DNA of 64,000 nucleotides from Anaeromicropila herbilytica (GTDB lineage Bacteria; Bacillota; Clostridia; Lachnospirales; Lachnospiraceae), in contig NZ_AP024169.1 of NCBI RefSeq assembly GCF_016591975.1, forward strand, positions 1,350,001 to 1,414,000. Reading direction: 5' to 3'. Within the stretch, counting starts at the first letter, position 1. The number at the start of each line of letters is the position of its first letter. This document shows, one piece after another, positions 21,322 through 30,224 of this stretch. Below the pieces are notes generated by a model. The model had not been told where the DNA came from. It saw only the letters and a program-made list of their open reading frames with translations, and searched no databases. The position numbers and the translations under genes are program-made.

Positions 21322-22413
21322 ATGTATGATTATTTAATAGTAGGAGCTGGACTATATGGTTCCGTATTTGCATATGAGGCAATAAAGAAAAATAAAAAAG
21401 TGTTGGTGATCGATAAGAGAGATCATATTGGTGGAAACATCTATAACGAGAATGTGGAAGGGATTAACGTTCACAAGTATGGTGCTCATATTTTTCATAC
21501 AAGTAATGAGATGATATGGAATTATGTGAATCAGTTTGCTAAGTTCAATAATTATGTAAATAGCCCTATCGCAAATTATAAGGGAGAGATATACAATCTC
21601 CCTTTTAATATGAATACATTTTCTAAGATGTGGGGAGTTGTTAACCCAGAAGAAGCATTGGCTAAGATTGAAGAGCAGAGGAAAGAGATTAAAGGAGAAC
21701 CAAAGAATCTTGAAGAACAAGCAATTTCTTTGGTAGGTCGAGATCTATATGAAAAACTAATCAACGGTTATACAAGGAAGCAATGGGGGCGTGAATGCAC
21801 TGAACTTCCATCATTTATAATCAAACGGTTACCTGTACGATTTACCTATAATAACAATTATTTTGAAGATTGCTATCAAGGAATCCCTATGGGAGGATAT
21901 AATTCTATCATTGAGAAGATGCTACAGGGAGCTGATGTACAGTTAAATGTTGATTATCTAGCAAACAAAGAAGAATTAGATAGTAAAGCAAAGAAAGTGA
22001 TATATACAGGACCAATCGATGCTTATTATGGTTATTCGCTTGGAACTCTAGAATATCGCAGTGTTCGATTTGAAACGGAGATTATGGAGAAAGAGAATTA
22101 TCAAGGCAATGCTGTTGTGAATTATACGGATTACGAGACTCCATATACAAGGATAATCGAGCATAAACATTTTGAATTCGGAACACAAGAGAAGACGGTA
22201 ATTAGTAGGGAATACAGTACAGAGTGGAAGTTAGGAGATGAACCTTATTATCCTGTGAATGACAGTAAGAATGGTGAACTATACTTGAAGTATAAAGAGC
22301 TCGCAGATAAAGAGGAACATGTAATCTTCGGTGGAAGATTAGGTGAATATAAGTACTATGATATGGACAAGGTAATTTTATCCGCGCTTGAAATGTGTGA
22401 TAAACTAATTTAA
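21322..22413 (+). CDS. glf: UDP-galactopyranose mutase
   Basis: A 363-aa flavoenzyme that turns UDP-galactopyranose into UDP-galactofuranose for surface glycans. The FAD-binding Rossmann motif DYLIVGAGLYGSVFAYE is at residues 3-19, and DKRDHIGGN follows. KYGAHIFHT, NGYTRKQWG, RLPVRFTYNNNYF and the active-site Arg regions (TRIIEHKHF) are typical. GGAG precedes the ATG. It supplies donor for glycosyltransferases such as those at 4584 or 28981, though neither is adjacent. A terminator follows. Confidence 0.96.
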   Translation: MYDYLIVGAGLYGSVFAYEAIKKNKKVLVIDKRDHIGGNIYNENVEGINVHKYGAHIFHTSNEMIWNYVNQFAKFNNYVNSPIANYKGEIYNLPFNMNTFSKMWGVVNPEEALAKIEEQRKEIKGEPKNLEEQAISLVGRDLYEKLINGYTRKQWGRECTELPSFIIKRLPVRFTYNNNYFEDCYQGIPMGGYNSIIEKMLQGADVQLNVDYLANKEELDSKAKKVIYTGPIDAYYGYSLGTLEYRSVRFETEIMEKENYQGNAVVNYTDYETPYTRIIEHKHFEFGTQEKTVISREYSTEWKLGDEPYYPVNDSKNGELYLKYKELADKEEHVIFGGRLGEYKYYDMDKVILSALEMCDKLI

Positions 22414-22470
22414 TGTAAAATTGCTTAAGGAATAATGAAATCAGTTTTTATATATAGCAAATAATAGATA

Positions 22471-22515
22471 AGCGCCACTTTTGAAACAATTGGTTTACAA
22501 AGGTGGTGCTTTTCT
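22471..22515 (+). terminator. Terminator after glf
   Basis: Arms AGCGCCACTTTTG and CAAAGGTGGTGCT form 13 bp with two G-U pairs around a 14-base loop and run into TTTT. Confidence 0.8.
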
Positions 22516-22745
22516 ATTATTTTAATAAATTAATCATACATTTTAATAATAATTTTTTATAAAAAATAAACTGAAATTGATTATTGATTAAAAGTGGTAT
22601 ATAATGGATAATAAGGGGGAAAATTCAATAATTAAGCTGAAATTAATTAGAATTTACCTTATAATATATTTAATTGTTGATTATTGTATATTTTGTTTGA
22701 TTATAAATAGTAAGCACTCAAAATTTTACATGTGGAGGTTCAAAA

Positions 22746-23753
22746 ATGAGTTTGAAAAGAGTAATGAAGTCTTTTTTAAATCTAAATAATGGTGATGATG
22801 TAGAAGAATACGTCGAAGAAGTTATCAAAAAGATGATAAAACGATGTAAGAAAAATTACAACGTAGATGTTAGTGGAAGTTATGAATTTACATTAGGATT
22901 AGTTAGCAAGTACAAAAGAAAAGATGGATTTGATGATTTGGAACACTTTGTTGATTCATATATATATACTGCAATAGAGAAATATATACAGTTATATAAT
23001 GTGGCTAAAAAGGAATATATACGTTTGCTATGTACAAATGGAAGATTTTATTTAATGGCAGCAGAAAACGTTTATAAATTGGATGATTTATTGTCCATGA
23101 CCAAAGAGGATAGAAATAATTATGAAGAACGCAGTAATTATTCAGATGATATCGATGAAGTTGTAACTAAAATCCTTGATAATATGATAGTTAGAAGTAA
23201 AGATATCTTGAATATGGATGGAGGTTATACCTATGAAGTTACAACAAGCTTAATTTCTAAATTCAATAGTAAAGATAAAGGGAAAAATCTAGAGAATATA
23301 AGAAAATATATTTATACTTATATATATAAAGCATTAGAAAAATGTAGTAAGAAATATACTTTTGAAATGATGCCCGTTTTTTGGATATATGCTACAAATG
23401 GTATATTTTATTTCGAAGTAGATGGAAATATTTTTGAATTAGATGATATATTATCATTATCAAAAAATGATAATTTGGAAAAAAAGCGAGAAGTAAGAGA
23501 TAAAGATATAAACAAGATAGATGAAATGGATGAATATGAAAGTGAAATAGAAAGAATAGATGAATATGATAATGAGATATATGAAGTGGATGAATACGAA
23601 AACGAAATAGATGAAGTGGATGAATATGAAAACGAAATAGACGAAGGGGATGAATACGAAAGCGAAATAGATGAAGTAGATGAATACGAAAGTGTAATAG
23701 ATGATATGGATGAAGATGATAATGAACTACATACTTTGAAGATGAAAAAATAG
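22746..23753 (+). CDS. Tandem AAA-lid-like protein with acidic decapeptide tail
   Basis: A 335-aa protein of unknown role. Two copies of a module of about 100 residues (about 17-116 and 137-240) share the order: helix ending KKMIKRCKK / KILDNMIVRSK, a middle [FD]SYIYTAIEKY / YTYIYKALEKC, and an end NGRFYLMAAENVYKLDDLLS / NGIFYFEVDGNIFELDDILS. The same module lies inside the next gene (its residues about 301-404), after a Clp-like AAA core, so it looks like a free-standing AAA lid. Residues 262-331 are seven tandem 10-residue repeats of the type DEYENEIDEV. GGAGG before ATG 22746 fixes the start. No membrane segment. Possibly an adaptor of the AAA protein. Confidence 0.75.
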   Translation: MSLKRVMKSFLNLNNGDDVEEYVEEVIKKMIKRCKKNYNVDVSGSYEFTLGLVSKYKRKDGFDDLEHFVDSYIYTAIEKYIQLYNVAKKEYIRLLCTNGRFYLMAAENVYKLDDLLSMTKEDRNNYEERSNYSDDIDEVVTKILDNMIVRSKDILNMDGGYTYEVTTSLISKFNSKDKGKNLENIRKYIYTYIYKALEKCSKKYTFEMMPVFWIYATNGIFYFEVDGNIFELDDILSLSKNDNLEKKREVRDKDINKIDEMDEYESEIERIDEYDNEIYEVDEYENEIDEVDEYENEIDEGDEYESEIDEVDEYESVIDDMDEDDNELHTLKMKK

Positions 23754-23851
23754 AATTAAATATATGTACTTAGTATATATTAAAATCTAATAATCTAACT
23801 TTTCATTAAATAAAACACACACACTCATTAATTGAGAATGATATAATCGTT

Positions 23852-23878
23852 AGAACTTGCCAATAGGCAAGTTCTTTT
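23852..23878 (+). terminator. Hairpin before the AAA gene
   Basis: Perfect 10-bp stem AGAACTTGCC / GGCAAGTTCT with loop AATA, followed by only TTT. It may end the transcript of the acidic gene or attenuate entry into the AAA gene 50 bases on. Confidence 0.6.
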
Positions 23879-23928
23879 GAATATTGGACTTATGAATAAA
23901 GAAATAGTAATTAGAGGAGGTAGAACAA

Positions 23929-26900
23929 GTGAACTTTACAGATGTAATAAGATTTCTTTTCCCTGAATATCAGGCAGTGGATGCAATAATGGAGTATGGT
24001 TTTATTAAAAATAAGAAAAGTGTATATAATCAGAATCATGCAGCACTACAAAGATTGGCACAGACAGTTAATAATGGTACGACTAATTTAAACACTGATA
24101 GAGGGAGAAGTAATACAATAAGTAATAATATCAATAATATAAATAATACGAATAATACAACAAACGACAATACGGCTAAATACCAACATAAAGATAATTT
24201 AAAAGTAAATAATGATGAGATTTCGATAAAATTTACAAGCATTAGAAAAGATTTAGCCAATAATTTTGTTGGACAGATTAAGTATTTGGACAATCTTTGT
24301 TTAGCCTTTAAGCGTCCATTTATAACTGGGTATGATAATGTAAAACCTAAGAATGTTATTATTGTACTTGGAAATAAAAGCTCAGGAAAGCATACAAGTA
24401 TAAAATATATGGCCCGGTTCCTAAAAGAAAGGAAATTAATTAGTAGTAAAAAGGTAGTACAAATCGACTTATCATTATATCCAACTACTTCAGAGTTTCA
24501 ATTATTTATATCTGATATTTATAAAAATTTATATGATGATTCTAATATTCTGATATTTAATAACTTTCATAAAGGTCATTCAAGTGCTATTGAAGTAATT
24601 CAAACTTTGGTTACCACAGGAGAATACACATTAGGAACTAGATATATAGTAGAAAATGGTGCACTTGTTGAGACGACTGGCGCGCTCATGGAGAATACAA
24701 TCAGTAACATAAGCACAAATGGTAAATATTTTATCATTGTATCTGAAAAATCTGAGAAAGAAATACAAAGCACATTTGGATTAAACTTTATGAAATGTGT
24801 TGGTGATATCATTCATACAGATCCATATACAGAAGAAGAGTTAGGGGAAATGGTGGATTGCATCATTGATGAAATAATAAGTAGATGTAATAAAAATCTT
24901 TCCATGGATTTAAGTTATGATGATAAAGTAACTTGTATTGTGGTATCAGGTTATAAAAATATTACAGGTATAGCTGGAATGTCTGATTTTATAGAATCAA
25001 GTATCTATAAACCATTAGCACAATTAAAATTAAAAAATAATTATAGTAATAAAAAATCTGTAATTATATCAGTTAGAGATGAGAGATTGATTGCTAAAAT
25101 TGGAGAAGACTCTATATTTTTAGATACAGTTCTACCAAAAATTGATTCCTATGGACTTGAAGAAATCAAGAATGAATTAAATCAAATTGTAGGGATTGAA
25201 TCTGTAAAAAATTACATACTTAGCCTGCAAGAGAATCTACAAATTCAAAAATTACGTGAAAGTAAAGGATTAAAGGCAGCTAATATTTCAATGAACATGA
25301 TATTTACCGGTAACCCTGGAACTGGTAAAACAACCATAGCTCGTATTGTTGCAAAATATTTAAAAGCACTAGGTATACTATCTCAAGGTCAATTAAGAGA
25401 AGTAACAAGGGCTGATATGGTGGGGCAATACGTGGGTCATACAGCAAAGATTACCAATGAAGTCGTAAGATCTGCAATTGGTGGAGTTTTATTTATTGAT
25501 GAAGCATATGCACTCTGTAGAGATAAGGAGGATTCTTTTGGACTTGAGGCTATTGATGCATTAGTAAAAGGTATTGAGGACAATAAAGATGATTTAGTTG
25601 TTATATTAGCTGGATATAAAGAAGAAATGGATGGATTCTTAAAAACGAATTCTGGTTTAAAATCACGATTTCCTAATATAATAAATTTTGAAGATTTTAC
25701 TGTAGAAGAAATGTATCAAATATCACTTATTACAGCTAAATCAAAGGAATATATAATTGCAGAAGATTGTAAGGAATCTCTCATTAAATTATTTGAGAAG
25801 AAGCAAATTAAAGGTAAGAATGACAGTGGAAATGGTCGTCTTGTTCGTAATGTAATTGAAAGTGCAATATTGAAACAATCGAAACGTATATTAAATAATA
25901 ATACTGAAGCGTTGGATTTACTAAAATATGAGGACTTTGAATTTGAAGAAGTAAGTAAATTTGATATAGAAGCTAGTCTATCAAAGATTATTGGACTTGA
26001 TACGGTAAAGGAATTTGTTCGTACTCAATATAGATTGTTAATTGCAATGGAAAAACGCAGAAAAGCAGGAATGGTTGTAGATACTACGCAGTCATTAAAT
26101 ATGATATTTAGTGGTAATCCAGGCACTGGTAAGACGACAATTGCTAGACTTGTAGCCAGCATGTTTAAAGAAATGGGACTATTAAAATCAGGACATTTAG
26201 TTGAAACAGATCGAAGTGGACTAGTTGCGGAATATGTAGGACAAACTTCTAAGAAAACAGAAGAAATCTTTAAATCAGCACTTGGTGGTATATTATTTAT
26301 TGATGAAGCATATGCCTTAGCGGATGATACTGGATATGGAAAAGAAGCAATTGATACATTAGTTAAATTAATAGAAGACTTCCGCGGGGAGATTGTTGTT
26401 ATTCTTGCAGGATACAAAAAAGAGATGAGCAATTTCTTGAATACGAATTCTGGACTTCAATCAAGGTTTCCACTTCATATTGAATTCCCTGACTATCAAC
26501 CAGAAGATTTATATGAAATAACTTTAAAAATGATTAAAGAAAAAGGTTTTATTCTAGCAAATAATGTAGATGAACTTATCAAAGAACAAATTTATCAGTT
26601 ACATAAACAATCAGATGCCAATTCTGGAAACGGACGTATGGTTAGAAATTATCTAGAAGAAGTAATGAGGAAACAATCGTCTAGAATTGCCATTAATGAT
26701 ATACCAAATGATGAAATGAATATTATCCTTACTGAGGATATAGTAATAGAGGTTAAATCCAAATCAAGCTATGACTTAGATCGCGAATTATCTAAAATAG
26801 TAGGTCAAGAAGAAGTGAAAGAATATATTAAGAGTTTAAATGCTAGGCTTAGAATGCAAAACGAACGTAAAAAGCTAGGTCTTGTCGTTGACGCAACGCA

Positions 26901-27567
26901 GACACTTCATATGATTTTCAAGGGGAATCCAGGAACCGGTAAAACGATGATAGCAAGAACAATTGCTGATGTGTTATATAATATAGGTGTTATTAAAACA
27001 AATAAGTTAGTAGAAACTGACCGCTCTGGACTTGTAGCAGGTTATGTTGGACAAACAGCTATTAAAACGAGAGAAAAGATTATGGAAGCACTAGATGGGG
27101 TACTGTTTATTGATGAAGCTTACTCTTTATCACAAGGCGGAGAGAATGATTTTGGAAAAGAAGCAATTGATACATTGGTAAAACTTATGGATGATTACCG
27201 AGATAGAATTATTGTAATATTAGCTGGATATAGTGGGGATATGGATCATTTCCTTTCTATGAATGCAGGCCTTAAATCAAGATTCCCTAATATTATAGAA
27301 TTTAAAGATTACTCAACAGAGCAATTAATGGAGATCTCAGACTTACTATTTAATAACAAGGGTTATGAATTAGATGAAAAAGCAAAAGTAAAACTTATGG
27401 ATATCTTTAACCAAATAAAATCGGAACCACAATTCGGAAATGGACGCTATGTACGTAATGTATATGAACGAGCTGTGAATAATCAAGCTTTGCGTTTAAG
27501 TTCAGATATGGATTTAACAAAGCAGGAGTTGATGACTATACTGGATACGGATATTATGAGAATTTAA
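23929..27567 (+). CDS. Giant protein with one degenerate and three CbbX-type AAA domains
   Basis: A 1212-aa ATPase starting at GTG after GAGGAGG. Residues 47-85 are an Asn-rich linker. Residues about 100-300 look like a Clp-type AAA core whose Walker A is GNKSSGKHTS (His for Thr/Ser) and whose Walker B is ILIFNNFHK, so it is probably inactive; the lid-like module (301-404) follows. Three CbbX/SpoVK-like AAA domains come next, with Walker A GNPGTGKTTIA at about 461 and 728 and GNPGTGKTMIA at 998, Walker B LFIDEAYAL/LFIDEAYSL, sensor VILAGY and LKSRFP or LQSRFP as arginine finger. Spacing is about 268 residues. Cytosolic; likely a remodelling motor. Substrate unknown. Cotranscribed with two membrane proteins. 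Confidence 0.88.
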   Translation: MNFTDVIRFLFPEYQAVDAIMEYGFIKNKKSVYNQNHAALQRLAQTVNNGTTNLNTDRGRSNTISNNINNINNTNNTTNDNTAKYQHKDNLKVNNDEISIKFTSIRKDLANNFVGQIKYLDNLCLAFKRPFITGYDNVKPKNVIIVLGNKSSGKHTSIKYMARFLKERKLISSKKVVQIDLSLYPTTSEFQLFISDIYKNLYDDSNILIFNNFHKGHSSAIEVIQTLVTTGEYTLGTRYIVENGALVETTGALMENTISNISTNGKYFIIVSEKSEKEIQSTFGLNFMKCVGDIIHTDPYTEEELGEMVDCIIDEIISRCNKNLSMDLSYDDKVTCIVVSGYKNITGIAGMSDFIESSIYKPLAQLKLKNNYSNKKSVIISVRDERLIAKIGEDSIFLDTVLPKIDSYGLEEIKNELNQIVGIESVKNYILSLQENLQIQKLRESKGLKAANISMNMIFTGNPGTGKTTIARIVAKYLKALGILSQGQLREVTRADMVGQYVGHTAKITNEVVRSAIGGVLFIDEAYALCRDKEDSFGLEAIDALVKGIEDNKDDLVVILAGYKEEMDGFLKTNSGLKSRFPNIINFEDFTVEEMYQISLITAKSKEYIIAEDCKESLIKLFEKKQIKGKNDSGNGRLVRNVIESAILKQSKRILNNNTEALDLLKYEDFEFEEVSKFDIEASLSKIIGLDTVKEFVRTQYRLLIAMEKRRKAGMVVDTTQSLNMIFSGNPGTGKTTIARLVASMFKEMGLLKSGHLVETDRSGLVAEYVGQTSKKTEEIFKSALGGILFIDEAYALADDTGYGKEAIDTLVKLIEDFRGEIVVILAGYKKEMSNFLNTNSGLQSRFPLHIEFPDYQPEDLYEITLKMIKEKGFILANNVDELIKEQIYQLHKQSDANSGNGRMVRNYLEEVMRKQSSRIAINDIPNDEMNIILTEDIVIEVKSKSSYDLDRELSKIVGQEEVKEYIKSLNARLRMQNERKKLGLVVDATQTLHMIFKGNPGTGKTMIARTIADVLYNIGVIKTNKLVETDRSGLVAGYVGQTAIKTREKIMEALDGVLFIDEAYSLSQGGENDFGKEAIDTLVKLMDDYRDRIIVILAGYSGDMDHFLSMNAGLKSRFPNIIEFKDYSTEQLMEISDLLFNNKGYELDEKAKVKLMDIFNQIKSEPQFGNGRYVRNVYERAVNNQALRLSSDMDLTKQELMTILDTDIMRI

Positions 27568-27620
27568 GATCGTATTATTTGTTATAAAGATAAAATATTT
27601 AATCAACGAAGGGGTATATT

Positions 27621-28073
27621 ATGAGAAATATTTTTTGGGATAGATGTTGTAATATAATAGCGGCAATTTTTTTTATTTATTTATTGTGGCGTGGATTTTA
27701 CGGCATATTTGACGATGTAAAATATATGATATATGCAATTTTTTATATGAGAGATAATCAAACTTCATTTACAAGCTTTGATTTTGATATCTTTTATAGT
27801 CTTGGTTCTTATTGTTTCATATTTGGGATAACATTTGCAATTCCGATATTACGAAAGATGTATCGAGCATTTCCTTGGTTATATCCAATAACGTTAACTA
27901 TATTATTGGATTATGTGATTATTGCATTAGGATATATGATATTAAGTTATGGATATCAAATTATTAATGTATCACGAAATAAGATGTTTTTTATAATAAT
28001 GATTGTACAATTAGTAGTTTGTAGAGTATCAATGTGTATTTATTTTAAATTTAAGCCTATAAGACATATCTAA
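27621..28073 (+). CDS. Four-segment membrane protein
   Basis: A 150-aa protein with four predicted membrane segments (IIAAIFFIYLLWRGFYGIF, YCFIFGITFAIPIL, TILLDYVIIALGYMILSYGY, FFIIMIVQLVVCRVSMCIYF). It has no motif that I know. AAGGGGT precedes the ATG. It sits 53 bases after the AAA gene and 14 before the next one, so the three form an operon and it may be the membrane anchor or target of the AAA machine. Confidence 0.72.
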   Translation: MRNIFWDRCCNIIAAIFFIYLLWRGFYGIFDDVKYMIYAIFYMRDNQTSFTSFDFDIFYSLGSYCFIFGITFAIPILRKMYRAFPWLYPITLTILLDYVIIALGYMILSYGYQIINVSRNKMFFIIMIVQLVVCRVSMCIYFKFKPIRHI

Positions 28074-28087
28074 AGAGGGGTAAGTAA

Positions 28088-28762
28088 ATGAATAAAGAAC
28101 AAGAAAGTAGGAATACGAATAAGTCTAACAATTATTATGACCATTCATATAATTTGTTAGATTCGAATGCGAATTCAAATGCTAAATCGAATGAGATTTC
28201 AAGCACATATTTTAGTAGTAGTGTAGATGATATAGTTGAAAATGAATATATAGAAGAAATCGAAAGAAAAGAAAGAGAAAAACCACTATTCATATTAGGA
28301 TTGGTATTAATCTGCATCTCTTTTTGTTTTATTTACTTAGACCAAGGTACAAAATGGGATAATTCAAAAGTTGCAATGGATGCACTAAAATATAGAGTAT
28401 CAACAGAGTTAAAGCCAGGAACGGCCATGCAATCTGCAAAATATGAAAATGAATTATCAAAAGATGTTAAAATAAAAAATAATACAAATAAGAAAAAAAC
28501 GAAAATATGGGTATGGGATTATGCTGATGAAGATGGAGATTACGTACAAATAAGCGTTAATGGCAAAGAGATAGGTGATCCGTTTCTAATATTGAATAAA
28601 CCTAGAGTATTTACAATACCTGCAGAAGGTGAAATAGAGATAAAGGGGATAAAAGACGGTATTAATGGAATATCATATGCAATTAAGTTTGATTTTAATG
28701 GTACAAGTTATTTGAATTTAGTAAACGAAGGTAAGGTAAATAAATTTAGCTTAGTTAAGTAA
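28088..28762 (+). CDS. Single-span membrane protein with outside beta domain
   Basis: A 224-aa protein. Residues 1-60 are cytosolic, rich in Asn/Ser and then Glu/Lys. One membrane segment (PLFILGLVLICISFCFIYL) lies near residues 62-80. The outside part ends in a beta-rich domain, KIWVWDYADEDGDYVQISVNG, then PRVFTIPAEGEIEIKGIKDG, a pattern (WD..EDGD.V.V.VNG) that I have seen in surface beta-sandwich domains but cannot name. AGAGGGG precedes the ATG. It closes the AAA operon and is the only piece of it exposed outside the cell. Confidence 0.72.
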   Translation: MNKEQESRNTNKSNNYYDHSYNLLDSNANSNAKSNEISSTYFSSSVDDIVENEYIEEIERKEREKPLFILGLVLICISFCFIYLDQGTKWDNSKVAMDALKYRVSTELKPGTAMQSAKYENELSKDVKIKNNTNKKKTKIWVWDYADEDGDYVQISVNGKEIGDPFLILNKPRVFTIPAEGEIEIKGIKDGINGISYAIKFDFNGTSYLNLVNEGKVNKFSLVK

Positions 28763-28980
28763 CTTAGTAACCACTATTAAGATGATGTGTCCTTAAACAT
28801 AACAATTATTGTTACAATAAACGTTTAAATATGATATTATAAATGTGTCACTAATTGTCGATATAAGATTGTTGGTACTATACTTGTGGTAATAATCACA
28901 AGGGTTACCCGATATTACATCATATTTAAAACCATTCAACGAAGGAAAAGGTTATCAAAATTGAAAGGCTAGGCAGAGAA

Positions 28981-29997
28981 ATGAAATTATTATCAATTGT
29001 TATTCCTTGTTATAATTCACAGAATTATATGAGAAAGTGTATAGAGTCGCTTTTAACTGGTGGAGAAAGTGTTGAGATCATTATTGTAAATGATGGTTCA
29101 AAAGACAGTACCGCAGTAATTGCAGAGGAGTATGCAAGTTCTTACCCAACCATTGTAAAGGCAATTCATCAAGAAAATGGTGGACATGGAGAAGCAGTAA
29201 ATACGGGGATACGTAATGCAGCGGGGTTATATTTTAAAGTTGTAGACAGTGACGATTGGGTAGAGCAAAGTGCATATGAGAAGATATTAGAAACACTAGA
29301 GAATCTAACCCAGGAAAACACACCGATTGATATGTTGGTAAGTAATTTCGTCTATGAAAAAGAAGGGGCAACGAATAAAAAGGTCATGCAGTATGAAGGT
29401 GTACTTCCAGAGGGAGTAATCTTCTCCTGGGATGATATTGGACATTTTCGTAAGGGTCAATATATCTTAATGCATTCTGTGATTTATCGAACAGAATTAC
29501 TACATGAATGCGAATTGGAATTACCGAAGCATACCTTTTATGTGGACAATCTATTTGTCTATCTTCCATTACCTTATGTTTCAAAAATGTATTATCTAAG
29601 CGTTGATTTCTATCGATATTATATTGGTCGAGATGATCAATCTGTAAATGAAAAAGTAATGATTGGTAGAATTGATCAGCAGATTAAAGTAAATAAAATT
29701 ATGTTCGAACAAATAGATATACGTAATGTAGAGAATGCAAAGAGACGTAAATATATGATGAATTATCTAGAAATCATCACAGTGGTATCAACAATTCTAT
29801 TAATTCGATCAGGAACCATTGAGAACCTATATAAGAAGAAAGAACTCTGGAAATACATAAAAGAGAAAGATACTCGTTTATTTTACCGATTACGAAATGG
29901 AATATTAGGAGTTACAGTGAATCTTCCAGGAAGAGTGGGAAGAAGGGTATCTGTTGCAGTATATAAGATATCTCAGAAAGCTGTAGGATTTAATTAA
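28981..29997 (+). CDS. GT2 family glycosyltransferase
   Basis: A 338-aa glycosyltransferase of family 2. Motifs in order: LSIVIPCYNSQNYMRKCIESL, IIIVNDGSKDST (nucleotide binding), ENGGHGEAVNTGI and the metal site KVVDSDDWVE (near residue 85). The C-terminal 120 residues are helical and basic, perhaps membrane-associated. The ribosome site is weak (AGGCAGAGA). It resembles teichoic or capsule transferases; the sugar is unknown. A terminator follows. The upstream region has the palindrome TAACAATTATTGTTA (28800-28814). Confidence 0.87.
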   Translation: MKLLSIVIPCYNSQNYMRKCIESLLTGGESVEIIIVNDGSKDSTAVIAEEYASSYPTIVKAIHQENGGHGEAVNTGIRNAAGLYFKVVDSDDWVEQSAYEKILETLENLTQENTPIDMLVSNFVYEKEGATNKKVMQYEGVLPEGVIFSWDDIGHFRKGQYILMHSVIYRTELLHECELELPKHTFYVDNLFVYLPLPYVSKMYYLSVDFYRYYIGRDDQSVNEKVMIGRIDQQIKVNKIMFEQIDIRNVENAKRRKYMMNYLEIITVVSTILLIRSGTIENLYKKKELWKYIKEKDTRLFYRLRNGILGVTVNLPGRVGRRVSVAVYKISQKAVGFN

Positions 29998-30061
29998 ACA
30001 TAAGTAACTTCACAAACTCGTCATAGTAACGATGATGTAAAAGTTTTAATATATAATAAAA

Positions 30062-30098
30062 AATCAGCCAGACAGTAAATGTTTGGTTGATTTTTTTT
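30062..30098 (+). terminator. Terminator after glycosyltransferase
   Basis: Arms AATCAGCCAGACA and TGTTTGGTTGATT pair over 13 positions with two G-U pairs, loop GTAAA, then eight T. Confidence 0.85.
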
Positions 30099-30144
30099 GT
30101 GTAAATGTTTGGATAATGTTATTGACATATATTTTATAATATAG

Positions 30145-30193
30145 TACTTTATATATAAAGTAGTTTATTGATAAATCAATTTATATATAAAGT
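30145..30193 (+). promoter_or_regulatory. Two palindromic operator sites before padR gene
   Basis: A perfect palindrome TACTTTATATATAAAGTA (30145-30162) is followed by a second near-copy ATTTATATATAAAGT (30179-30193), 33 bases further on. TTGACA is at 30122. Such paired AT-rich palindromes fit autoregulation by the PadR protein encoded just downstream. Confidence 0.6.
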
Positions 30194-30224
30194 GGTTAGG
30201 GACCGGTTAGGAAGGAGAGATTAT

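Noticed and set aside
22604..22789. A 61-codon plus-strand frame upstream of the acidic repeat gene
   Set aside because: It has no ribosome site and overlaps the start of the well-supported gene at 22746 in another frame; the hydrophobic stretch is due to AT-rich DNA.
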